Assembly: GCA_947177415.1 (NCBI GenBank)
Contig: CAMWUK010000001.1
Coordinates: 1-64,000 of the forward strand
Direction: 5' to 3'
DNA: 64,000 nucleotides
Source of the DNA: an uncultured Clostridiaceae bacterium
GTDB lineage: Bacteria; Bacillota; Clostridia; Lachnospirales; Lachnospiraceae
Within the stretch, counting starts at the first letter, position 1; every line of letters starts with the position of its first letter. Below the pieces are notes generated by a model. The model was not told the DNA's origin. It searched no databases and worked only from the letters and a program-made list of their open reading frames with translations. Of this stretch, positions 8,411 through 17,344 are shown piece by piece. A program made the position numbers and the translations under genes.

Positions 8411-10048
8411 ATGACTCAACTTTACAAATATGTTAATGAAATTCCAAAACCATTATTAGATGATTTTGTTCATGGAAAAGTTATTCCATTTGTAGGAGCA
8501 GGATTTTCTAAAAATGCAGATATTCCTGAAGGAGTATCAATGCCCGAATGGAATGAACTTGGCAAAGCGATTGCTAGTGAAATACCTAATTATGAGTATG
8601 AAAATAATGCACTTGATACGTTGTCATATTACGAAGCTTTATTTTCCCGTCCAAATTTAATCGAGCTACTAATGAGAGAATTGAAAGTAGGTAAGGTTCA
8701 GCCAGGAGCTACATACAGTGCATTTTGTGAAGTATTTACGGATATAGTGTGTACTACTAACTTTGATTTTTTACTTGAAGACACCTATAGAAATTTGCAA
8801 CATCCTATTTCCATTATTGCAACTGAAGATAGACTTCCAATTGCAACCGAAGGAGAAACTAAACTTATTAAATTGCACGGGGATTTTAATCATCCAGATA
8901 GAATGGTTATTACAGAACACGATTATGATGTATATATTGATAATAACCCTATATTAGCCACTTATATCTCCAACTTATTTATAACAAAAACAATGCTTTT
9001 AATCGGATATAGCCTTGATGACTATGATTTTCGTAACCTTTGGCAAGTGATAAATAGCCGTTTGGGAAAGATGGCACGTCCAGCATATTGCATTATGGTT
9101 GGTGCTTCCTCCGAAAAGATTGCCCGCTATCAAAGAAGGAATATAAAAGTAATTAATCTTAAAGGAAAGGTAAATGACTACAAAACCATCTTAAAAGACT
9201 TTTTTATTGAGTTAAAAGAATATATTCTTAATGAAAAAATGAAGTCTGCCAAAAGCACAGATGAGAAGATAAATGAACAGTTATTACTTCCATCAGATAG
9301 CAATCACTTATGTTTTATATCCTGTTCGATGTCACGTATTTCTCAACTTAAGACCATACTATATCCTTTATTACAAGAAATGGGAATTACACCAATAAGA
9401 ATCGACGATATGCTAATGCCTGATGACAACTGGATGGATATAGCAAGAATGACTATACGAAAATCGAATATGGCGATAGTGGATATTTCTGATTACAACC
9501 CCAATGTAATGTACGAGCTTGGCATAATTCAAAGTGAAAAGGAACAAACTTCTATTATAACTATAGCAGAAAAAGGTTCCACTATTCCATTTTCTATCGC
9601 CAATTATCGTATTTTGTTTTATACATTTGATTGGATTAATGAACAAGAACAATCGTATGTTTTTCAGAAAAATTTCAAAGAATTATGCAGTAATGCCATT
9701 ACCAATAATGATATTTCTAATAATCCTTTTCAAGAAGCGTACAGATTATTTCGGAAAAATGAATTTTCTGCTTGTATAATCTCTGCTTGTTCTGAATTAG
9801 AAATACTATTTCAAAAACATTATGATGGGACAATTACAAGAACATCATTGCCTGTTATGCTAAAAAACTTAGTCGCTAAAGGCATATTTAGCAATTCAAC
9901 ATACAAGGAAATAATGGAGCACTGGACACTTAGGAACAAAATTATTCATAGTGGATATAAGGCAAGCAAGGAAGAAGCCAATAAAATTTTGGAATTTGTT
10001 GCAGCTCTTAATCAAATGGATATTGCTGCTGTAGATAGTAATCTTTAA
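8411..10048 (+). CDS. SIR2-like + TIR/deoxyribosyltransferase-like + HEPN-like C-terminal protein; defence candidate
   Basis: SIR2: GAGFSKNA, CTTNFDFLLED, KLHGDF, IGYSLDDYDF; middle: MAIVDISDYNPNVMYELGII; C-term: LRNKIIHSG (Rx4H). AGGAGG upstream of ATG. Confidence 0.85.
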   Translation: MTQLYKYVNEIPKPLLDDFVHGKVIPFVGAGFSKNADIPEGVSMPEWNELGKAIASEIPNYEYENNALDTLSYYEALFSRPNLIELLMRELKVGKVQPGATYSAFCEVFTDIVCTTNFDFLLEDTYRNLQHPISIIATEDRLPIATEGETKLIKLHGDFNHPDRMVITEHDYDVYIDNNPILATYISNLFITKTMLLIGYSLDDYDFRNLWQVINSRLGKMARPAYCIMVGASSEKIARYQRRNIKVINLKGKVNDYKTILKDFFIELKEYILNEKMKSAKSTDEKINEQLLLPSDSNHLCFISCSMSRISQLKTILYPLLQEMGITPIRIDDMLMPDDNWMDIARMTIRKSNMAIVDISDYNPNVMYELGIIQSEKEQTSIITIAEKGSTIPFSIANYRILFYTFDWINEQEQSYVFQKNFKELCSNAITNNDISNNPFQEAYRLFRKNEFSACIISACSELEILFQKHYDGTITRTSLPVMLKNLVAKGIFSNSTYKEIMEHWTLRNKIIHSGYKASKEEANKILEFVAALNQMDIAAVDSNL

Positions 10049-10083
10049 ATTCAATATTGTATGCATATAATATTGAATTTAAA
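10044..10083 (+). terminator. Perfect 15-bp inverted repeat, 10-nt loop, over the stop of the SIR2 gene
   Basis: TTTAAATTCAATATT / AATATTGAATTTAAA. Confidence 0.75.
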
Positions 10084-10231
10084 GATGTGATAATTTACGA
10101 TGCAATATGCTGTGGATTAATTTTAGATAAGTAAGAATGTAATGTCTTACCAATCATTAAATTGGGTTATCCAAATTCGCTTGTTAAGGACGTTCCCTTT
10201 GACTATACCGTAATTTCATACAGAGCCGATC

Positions 10232-10265
10232 TCGTCCCCTGCACCTCCTTATGTGCAGGGGACGA
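10232..10265. terminator. Perfect 13-bp inverted repeat TCGTCCCCTGCAC / GTGCAGGGGACGA
   Basis: GC-rich hairpin before 3' end of minus-strand MBL gene. Confidence 0.6.
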
Positions 10266-10277
10266 AAAGCCCATTTC

Positions 10278-10916
10278 TTATTTTACCCACTGTTTGTTGG
10301 GCATTGGTTTACCATGTCCAAAATATATGGTTCTATTGCCAAGCCTGCTGATTTTTCTTGCACTGTCTAACATTTCATTTTTATCATGGAACAGCATTGA
10401 TACAGTCGGATAAAACATATTCATCAGTGCATCCCCCACTATGAAACCTTTATTCTCCACATCAATACCAATCGAACCATCCGTATGTCCAGGCAGGGCA
10501 ATAATACTGGCATTGACTCCATAGCCTGATAAACTGTCCCCATCTTTCAAAAATATATCCGGCTTAAATTCCTGCAAAGTACGCACTGAAAAGTCTTTGA
10601 GGGAAGCCCACAAAACAATTTTCCCCAAAAAAGTTTCTGCGGAAAGTCCTTGATTTGCATTGGACTGAATCAGATTGCAGTCCTTTTCACTCATCCCAAT
10701 GGGAATACCTAAGGCATTTGATATTTGTGCCGCATTCTCTGCATGGTCAAAATGTGCATGTGTCAAAACAATGAGTTTAACATGATACTGTCTGCACGCC
10801 TCCATCACCCGTTTTGCAAACTCCTTCTTACCTGTATCAACTAATATCCCATCAACTCCATTTTCGACAATATAACAATTACCGTTTCCGCACTTTATCC
10901 TGTGAATTTCACTCAT
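10278..10916 (-). CDS. MBL-fold metallo-hydrolase
   Basis: LTHAHFDHAENA, LPGHTDGSIGI, VGDALMN. Confidence 0.92.
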   Translation of the reverse strand: MSEIHRIKCGNGNCYIVENGVDGILVDTGKKEFAKRVMEACRQYHVKLIVLTHAHFDHAENAAQISNALGIPIGMSEKDCNLIQSNANQGLSAETFLGKIVLWASLKDFSVRTLQEFKPDIFLKDGDSLSGYGVNASIIALPGHTDGSIGIDVENKGFIVGDALMNMFYPTVSMLFHDKNEMLDSARKISRLGNRTIYFGHGKPMPNKQWVK

Positions 10917-10949
10917 GCTACCTCTCCTTCCAAATCCCCTTCATGTACC

Positions 10950-11309
10950 TCATAATATTGAATCCCTGTAAAAAGCAATCTTATCATCCAGATTGCTTAG
11001 ATATTCTGCCCATTTCTTCTGCTGCTCTAACACATACTCCCTGTGCTTTTCAAGCATTTTCAGACGTTCCGGCATAGTGGCGTTTCCCTCATACCGCAGC
11101 CTTGAATATTCCTTAATATCCTTTAGCAGCATACCAGTGTCTTTCAGGCGTTTGATAAATTTTATCCATTCAATATCGCTTTCATCATAACAGCGTCTGC
11201 CAGCATCATCCCGTCTTACCCGGATCAACCCTTTTTTCTCATAATACCGCAAGGTATATTCACTAATCCCAGCTGCTTTTGCCATCTCTCCAATCCTCAT
11301 AAAAACCAC
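10950..11309 (-). CDS. MerR-family transcriptional regulator
   Basis: MRIGEMAKAAGISEYTLRYYEKKGLIRVRRDDAGRRCYDESDIEWIKFIKRLKDTGM. Confidence 0.95.
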   Translation of the reverse strand: MVFMRIGEMAKAAGISEYTLRYYEKKGLIRVRRDDAGRRCYDESDIEWIKFIKRLKDTGMLLKDIKEYSRLRYEGNATMPERLKMLEKHREYVLEQQKKWAEYLSNLDDKIAFYRDSIL

Positions 11310-11386
11310 TCCTGAAAAAGTTCTTGACTTACACTATACTCTAAGTAATATGCTCTTATTGTAATCAAAAAAGGAGGCAAAATCAA

Positions 11387-11770
11387 ATGGAAAACACAAG
11401 GTTTACACAGGGCATGGAACAGTTAAAGGCGATTGACGGCAAAGGAGGCGAGAATGTCATAAAGTCCCTTGAGGACATAGCACCCGATTTAGGAAAATTC
11501 ATTGTTGAGTTTGCTTTTGGCGATATTTACACAAGGGAAGGACTGACAACAAAAGAACGGGAAATGATAACCCTGTCCAGCCTGCTTACTGCCGGAGGGT
11601 GCGAGCCACAGTTAGAGGTACACATCAATGGTGCATTGAATGTAGGAATATCTCCCGAAAAAGTGATAGAAACATTTTTGCAGTGTATTCCATACACAGG
11701 ATTTCCAAAAGTGTTAAATGCTGTATTTGTGGCCAAAAAAGTGTTTGCAGAGAGAGGACTTATCCAATAG
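11387..11770 (+). CDS. Carboxymuconolactone decarboxylase family protein
   Basis: TTKEREMITLSSLLTAGGCEPQLEVHINGALNVGISPEKVIETFLQCIPYTGFP. Confidence 0.9.
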   Translation: MENTRFTQGMEQLKAIDGKGGENVIKSLEDIAPDLGKFIVEFAFGDIYTREGLTTKEREMITLSSLLTAGGCEPQLEVHINGALNVGISPEKVIETFLQCIPYTGFPKVLNAVFVAKKVFAERGLIQ

Positions 11771-11847
11771 TAAGACAACAATATCCTAATAGTTGTCATC
11801 CTGTTCAGAATGAGGAAAAAGGACATTACAATCCTTTTTCCTCTCTA

Positions 11848-12660
11848 CTATCTTTCATCCAAAGCCAGCAACCGGGATATATTTTCTCCTAATGCCATTT
11901 CCACCGTCCTCTTATCTGAAGCTACAAATTCAATAAGCTGTCTGTATAGATACGGTTCTCCGTAAGGTGCATCTGAACTGTATAAACATCTTTCTGGCAA
12001 TTCTGTCAATGCAATTTTAGTTGCAAGGGAAGAAAACGCTGCTGAAAGGTCTAAGTAAACATTGTTATGCCCTTTTGCAAATCTTATCACATCCATCCAG
12101 TTTGTGCCGCCCAAGTGACCGAAAATAACAGGAATATCGGGATATTTTTCACACAAAGACATCAATATCTTTATCCCATCCATTGTGACCGGATGGAAGG
12201 TATGTATCCATACGGGATAAATCTTTGTATTTCTTAATGCCTGAAAAAGAATATCCAACTGTTTCATCTGCTGTTCACTGCCGGGAGTGAACTCCCCGAC
12301 TCCATATAGTGAATTGGCAGTTACTAACATATCAATCCATTCTTCTGTTTCTCTCAATTCCATGCCTAACGGAACAGAACCAAAACCTAAAAAACGGTTG
12401 GGATATTCCTTCACAGATTTAACAACTTCTAAAATGTTATTTTTCATACGAGTGATATTATCTTCCCTACTATTGGAGCCAGCTAAAATTTTATTCAGGG
12501 ATTCCATTTCCATTTCTAACTCATTTAAGGTACTGGCCCTTTCCGGATGTGGCGCAGTACAAAACAATACCGTTTTATCCACCCCTGCCATATCCATTTT
12601 ATCTAGCTGCATTTTCACAGGGAACATAATATGTTCGTGGCTGTCTATAATCATTTCCAT
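11848..12660 (-). CDS. Amidohydrolase family (TIM-barrel) protein
   Basis: IIDSHEHIMFP; PVIFGHLGGTNW; YSSDAPYGEP. Confidence 0.85.
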   Translation of the reverse strand: MEMIIDSHEHIMFPVKMQLDKMDMAGVDKTVLFCTAPHPERASTLNELEMEMESLNKILAGSNSREDNITRMKNNILEVVKSVKEYPNRFLGFGSVPLGMELRETEEWIDMLVTANSLYGVGEFTPGSEQQMKQLDILFQALRNTKIYPVWIHTFHPVTMDGIKILMSLCEKYPDIPVIFGHLGGTNWMDVIRFAKGHNNVYLDLSAAFSSLATKIALTELPERCLYSSDAPYGEPYLYRQLIEFVASDKRTVEMALGENISRLLALDER

Positions 12661-12755
12661 ATCCTCCTTGACAATTTTGTTATAATGAAAGTAGCATTAA
12701 AAAATGCCAAATTCAAGAACGCACTTTTTTGATATAAAGTTTCCTTTTTGAAACC

Positions 12756-13109
12756 GTGCGTGGAAAGGAGCAATACATGGCAAAAACGCAGGCGGTAAAT
12801 GAGCAGTGTCCGATTGAGTTGGGGTTAAATATTCTAAGTGGAAAATGGAAATTAAAAATATTATGGCACATTTCCAAAGGGACAGTCCGTTTTAATGAAT
12901 TGCAAAGGCTTTTAGGAAATATCACAACTAAAACCCTGACACAGCAACTCCGGGAATTGGAAGAACAAAGGATTGTCCTGAGAAATGTTTTTCCAGAAGT
13001 TCCTCCGAGGGTCGAATATTCATTGAGCGAAATAGGTATTACCCTTAAACCGATCTTAGGTGAATTGTGCAAATGGGGAAAAATTTACCAAGAATATCAA
13101 AGACAATAA
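12756..13109 (+). CDS. HxlR-family transcriptional regulator
   Basis: CPIELGLNILSGKWKLKILWHISKGTVRFNELQRLLGNITTKTLTQQLRELEEQ. Confidence 0.93.
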   Translation: MRGKEQYMAKTQAVNEQCPIELGLNILSGKWKLKILWHISKGTVRFNELQRLLGNITTKTLTQQLRELEEQRIVLRNVFPEVPPRVEYSLSEIGITLKPILGELCKWGKIYQEYQRQ

Positions 13110-13142
13110 TCATATGAAAAAAAATCAAACCGCCGCTATGGT

Positions 13143-13652
13143 TTATTCCATATGCGACGGTTCTTTTGACCTACAGAACGAAAACTGATTTATAACCAAT
13201 GCAATCACAATACCAACCGTGGTATCTATAATCCTTGCCATCCCAAAATCCAAAGGATTCCCATCACTTCCATGTGTCACGGTAATGCAAAGGAAAACAA
13301 CACACATAAGGAAAGTTCCCTTTTCCTGTTTTATCAGGACAGAAAAATTGATAATAGGAATAAGCAGAACGGATAATAAAAGGCATCGTAACACTTCATA
13401 TGGGACACAAAAGATATTCCTCTCAAAAACCAAAACAAACATCCCGCATATTCCACCGATCACTGTTGCCACCTCACGGTTAAATGCCTCACGGAAACTA
13501 TCCTCAGAAGTACGCTGAACGCACAGCACAGCAGCGATGGCAGCATAAAATGCCGTATCTGATTTTCTTACTATACCCGTCAGCAAACATAGGAATACTG
13601 CCACAACTGTTTTTAATGTGCGCCCACCAACTTTCAGACCGCTAATTTTCAT
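13143..13652 (-). CDS. Aromatic-acid-exporter/FUSC-like membrane protein
   Basis: Hydrophobic; VGGRTLKTVVAVFLCLLTGIVRKSDTAFYAAIAAVLCVQRT...GFRE-like FREAFNREVATVIGG. Confidence 0.7.
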   Translation of the reverse strand: MKISGLKVGGRTLKTVVAVFLCLLTGIVRKSDTAFYAAIAAVLCVQRTSEDSFREAFNREVATVIGGICGMFVLVFERNIFCVPYEVLRCLLLSVLLIPIINFSVLIKQEKGTFLMCVVFLCITVTHGSDGNPLDFGMARIIDTTVGIVIALVINQFSFCRSKEPSHME

Positions 13653-14145
13653 ATATGCCTTTCAGGGTATACTGCTCTAAGATATGCCCATCCATCTGAT
13701 GGTAAAGCTCATTCAACAGAAAGCCCGGTTCCAAATCAAGCATTTTATCCAAAGCATATACATGAAGTTCATATATGTGTGGTTTATCGGGTGGTGTCAT
13801 CCCGCCATAATAGGAAGAAAGCTCTACGGATTGTTCACCGCCCTGTATGCTTGTCCAGCTATTCCGTCCCTGCACAAAATCATCTGCCGTCTGGCTCTCA
13901 TTCTCTTTGATTTCAAAACGTGTTATATTTGCCGCCAGCCAGTGTATCCATGCAAATCCCCCTGTCACTGGATAAGCATCCTTATCCTCTAAGACAATGG
14001 CAAGCGATACTGTTTCCTTTGGTGCATTTTCCACTGTAAAAGGCAAAGAATAAGTAGGGATACCGTTTTCATTAAACTGTGTCCCATGCCCGCCATACTG
14101 AGGCCCAATTACCCCGCCTATAATACCACTGCTTGTAACATTCAT
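13642..14145 (-). CDS. YbhB/YbcL (PEBP) family protein
   Basis: ETVSLAIVLEDKDAYPVTGGFAWIHWLAANI; GMTPPDKPHIYELHVYALD. Confidence 0.9.
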   Translation of the reverse strand: MNVTSSGIIGGVIGPQYGGHGTQFNENGIPTYSLPFTVENAPKETVSLAIVLEDKDAYPVTGGFAWIHWLAANITRFEIKENESQTADDFVQGRNSWTSIQGGEQSVELSSYYGGMTPPDKPHIYELHVYALDKMLDLEPGFLLNELYHQMDGHILEQYTLKGIYEN

Positions 14146-14228
14146 CTTCAATAACCTCCCATTCGATTTTCTGATAATATTATAAACAGCGGTTCCCAAA
14201 CAGTAAATTACCCACTTTTTCGTGGGTA

Positions 14229-14594
14229 CTAATCCGGGACTACCCCTTTTTCCTGCAATATGTGTTCCATACCATTTGCCTTCAGATAATCAATCCCTAT
14301 ATGCTGCATGATCCTTAATGCCTCCAGTATTTCCATGCCCATATCGTTTGTGAGGGAATATTCTACATGAAGTGGGTATCCCTCATAAGATTTCTTTTCA
14401 ACAAATCCATATTCCGTTAATTCTTTTAGCTGCTCTAACAGCATTTTTTGTGTAATACCGTCTATATCACGTTCCAGTTTCGCTAAAGATGTAGCTCCAA
14501 GACGCAGCCGCCATAGAATAATGGGTTTCCATTTCCCCTTAATCATGTCATGTACCAGTTCCAAAGGGCATGTATATTCTGTGCGTATTTTCAT
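14229..14594 (-). CDS. HxlR-family transcriptional regulator
   Basis: CPLELVHDMIKGKWKPIILWRLRLGATSLAKLERDIDGITQKMLLEQLKELTEYG. Confidence 0.93.
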   Translation of the reverse strand: MKIRTEYTCPLELVHDMIKGKWKPIILWRLRLGATSLAKLERDIDGITQKMLLEQLKELTEYGFVEKKSYEGYPLHVEYSLTNDMGMEILEALRIMQHIGIDYLKANGMEHILQEKGVVPD

Positions 14595-14675
14595 AAAATA
14601 ACACTCCTCGCTTTCTCAGATACTAAAAAAAGGAACTTCTTTCAATACACGAGAAGTTCTCCTTTTTATTCCATA

Positions 14676-15680
14676 TTAAGATGTTACATCAAAACCCGTC
14701 CTCATAATGTTGCTGTTAGACATATCCTTTAATTGTCCGTTTTCAAACCCAATACTCAAATACAAATCCTCAATACTATTTACATCTTCCTTGGTAATTT
14801 GTTTTATATATTCTTCAAAAACATTGTATGCTACTCCCTTAAACTCTGACGGAATTTTGGACGATTCCTTAACACTTTTCTTGAATACATCTAAAATATT
14901 ATTTCCGTCTCTGTCTATAAGACCGTCTTTTGTTTGAATAAAATCCCGAATATCCAAGTTTGTGTATTCTCTTAACGTACTTGCTGCCATATATTTTGTC
15001 AATACATTTTTATCTATATTTGTACTTCCAATACTGTTTAGAATATGAAAAAATAACTCTTTTGAATTTCCATTTTCATTTAGCAGTGTTGCCATTTGTG
15101 ACATGATAGATTTATCAGCATTTCCTTCGACAGTAAGTTGATATGTATATGGATTGATAATAAAGGTAAAACTACCATTTACAAAAGAAGCCTGACTAAT
15201 TCCGTTATTTGTAAAAATATTATTGATTTGCTTATTCACGCATTGACGATTGTAGCTTTTTTTCTCACTGTCTGTTTCTGCATGAGGCGCCCCGTTCAAC
15301 CGTGGGTCAGTCATATTACTGCAATATCCAAACGCACTCATACTAAGCTCATTTTGATACATTGCGTTGCGTTCAGCAACAGTATATTTTCCATAATACC
15401 CTGCCAAACTATATTTTTGAGCTAAAGCATTTTGTAATTCCTCATAGCTTGAATATTTTGCACGATTATCCGCTCCTAAATCGTAATAAATATCCTCTAA
15501 TTTAACATACGCCTTATATAGTTCGCTATCTTTATTGCTATTATTTCCCTCAATTCTGTCCTCAACGCTCTCATATTTTTCTACCCACCCTGCTTTTTGG
15601 GGTTCAGATGTTGTATATCTTCCCTTGACATTGTAATAATTATAATAATGTGACCTTGCTTCAATTTCCACTGTTATCAC
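14676..15680 (-). CDS. Uncharacterised protein (DUF4885-like from memory)
   Basis: Long ORF; GYCSNMTDPRLNG...; family guess unverified. Confidence 0.6.
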   Translation of the reverse strand: MITVEIEARSHYYNYYNVKGRYTTSEPQKAGWVEKYESVEDRIEGNNSNKDSELYKAYVKLEDIYYDLGADNRAKYSSYEELQNALAQKYSLAGYYGKYTVAERNAMYQNELSMSAFGYCSNMTDPRLNGAPHAETDSEKKSYNRQCVNKQINNIFTNNGISQASFVNGSFTFIINPYTYQLTVEGNADKSIMSQMATLLNENGNSKELFFHILNSIGSTNIDKNVLTKYMAASTLREYTNLDIRDFIQTKDGLIDRDGNNILDVFKKSVKESSKIPSEFKGVAYNVFEEYIKQITKEDVNSIEDLYLSIGFENGQLKDMSNSNIMRTGFDVTS

Positions 15681-15716
15681 TCCTCAAAACCGTTTTTATT
15701 TCTTTCAAAATACATA

Positions 15717-16277
15717 TCATGCCCTCGCATCAAAGCCGCCCTGCACTTCCATCCCAGCAACACCAGCATTTATTTCCTGTCTTGCCGCACGAAACGCATC
15801 ATAGTAGGCCGCTTTCAAAGCCCCGTGTACTTCCGTCTCTGCTTTCGATTCCTTCTCATGCCAGCCCACACCTGCAGTATACGTCAATATCTCATCACCA
15901 TTCCCATCATACACATGGACTGAGGAACCTGTCCCTTCGGACTGAAACTTAGCCTCATACGGCTCGCCAAACAAGATACGCAGCCACCGCTCGTCAGCTT
16001 CCTTGATTTTCTTCATATCAGCCATATTGCCAGAACTCATAGCCTGATTAAGTTTTCCCATCAATGCCGCCCTGTCTGGTGCTACTTTGGCAACTTCGCT
16101 TTTCCGCAAAGCAAGGAACTTATTTCCCATATATACATTCTGCGCTGCATCTTCTCTGGCATATTCTGTTATCTTTTCCCGTAAGGAATCCGACAACTTC
16201 CATTCCTTCTTGGATGATGTCTTACCTGCTGCCGTGCTATTCGTCTGATGGCTTTTTGCTATTCCTGTAATATCCAT
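15717..16277 (-). CDS. Uncharacterised small protein of the DUF cluster
   Basis: MDITGIAKSHQTNSTAAGKTSSKKEWKLSDSLREKI... Confidence 0.65.
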   Translation of the reverse strand: MDITGIAKSHQTNSTAAGKTSSKKEWKLSDSLREKITEYAREDAAQNVYMGNKFLALRKSEVAKVAPDRAALMGKLNQAMSSGNMADMKKIKEADERWLRILFGEPYEAKFQSEGTGSSVHVYDGNGDEILTYTAGVGWHEKESKAETEVHGALKAAYYDAFRAARQEINAGVAGMEVQGGFDARA

Positions 16278-16315
16278 TTCAATCTCCTCTCACTGCTCCC
16301 CTGAAAACCGGGCAT

Positions 16316-16981
16316 CTATGAACACAACACCCCTAAAAGGGATTTGTACCTTTCCGTTTCATTTTTTATATCTTCAACAGTGACACCATAATACAAATAT
16401 ATCTTTTTGAACAGTTTCCTTAACTGTTTCATGGTTTTCTTCTTCCCGCTGAATGAACCGTCAAGCACCTGCCAGACAGTTTCCACCCCTATCCACATAT
16501 GGTCATTCTCTGCCCATTTAATCTCATATATGTGAAAATCCATAGGAAAGATATCATCCGCAATTTCCTCTATCATCCTGTTCCGCTCATGAATCTGTTC
16601 CAAAAACACCTTTAAGGCCTCCACATCCTCCCTGTCCGGTGGCTCCAAGTTCATCAGCTCTCCCACCAAATCCGGGCGGTGGCGCATGATAAGGGATGCT
16701 TTTAAGCTATTTCTCTGTTCCAGATAATTATGAGACTGCTTAGAAACCTCCACCGCGCCATACTCCTGTTTCAGCCATTGCACGACTTCTTCCAACGTAT
16801 GGGGATTTGCAGTAATCCGCTTTTTTATCCTGTTTCTTTTTATTTTGCGGAAATAATTCTGTATGCGTGTTGTAAGTCTTACCTTACCGCCTTTTCCTGC
16901 AATAAAAATACTTGTAGGCCCATCAGCTCCACCTATAATAGATACGCTGCCTGCACTCTTGCCCATATCTACATCTCCCAT
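16316..16981 (-). CDS. Uncharacterised protein with N-terminal SVSIIGGADGPTSIFIAGK segment
   Basis: ORF; GGADGPTSIF motif. Confidence 0.65.
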   Translation of the reverse strand: MGDVDMGKSAGSVSIIGGADGPTSIFIAGKGGKVRLTTRIQNYFRKIKRNRIKKRITANPHTLEEVVQWLKQEYGAVEVSKQSHNYLEQRNSLKASLIMRHRPDLVGELMNLEPPDREDVEALKVFLEQIHERNRMIEEIADDIFPMDFHIYEIKWAENDHMWIGVETVWQVLDGSFSGKKKTMKQLRKLFKKIYLYYGVTVEDIKNETERYKSLLGVLCS

Positions 16982-17344
16982 TCCAAAGTTAAACTCAACT
17001 CCCCAATTCCCCTATTTATGCTTTCATATCAAAAGATGGTTTCTCCTCCAGATAATTCGGCAGTTCCTCCATCTCTGTCCCTTGACCATTCTTTAGAGAA
17101 CGATACTCATTAAAATAAATTCCATAAAATTCCCTTTCTTTTTCCCGTTCAGCCGGAGTCCTCTCACAAGCCCATCCATACCCTGATCCAAGATAGGTCA
17201 GCACCTTTGTACCTTGATAATAAATGTCGGCGCCATATCCCCCTCCTCAGACCGTCCGAAAACCTCGATTTCCAGTGGTCTTTAGTCTATTTTTTGCATC
17301 AAAAATGCCAGATATTTTTCATGCGAAATTAATATCTGCCCCCA

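Noticed and set aside
10162-10413. 83-aa plus-strand ORF after the SIR2 gene as a partner gene
   Set aside because: Runs through the 13-bp hairpin and antisense to the MBL gene; likely spurious
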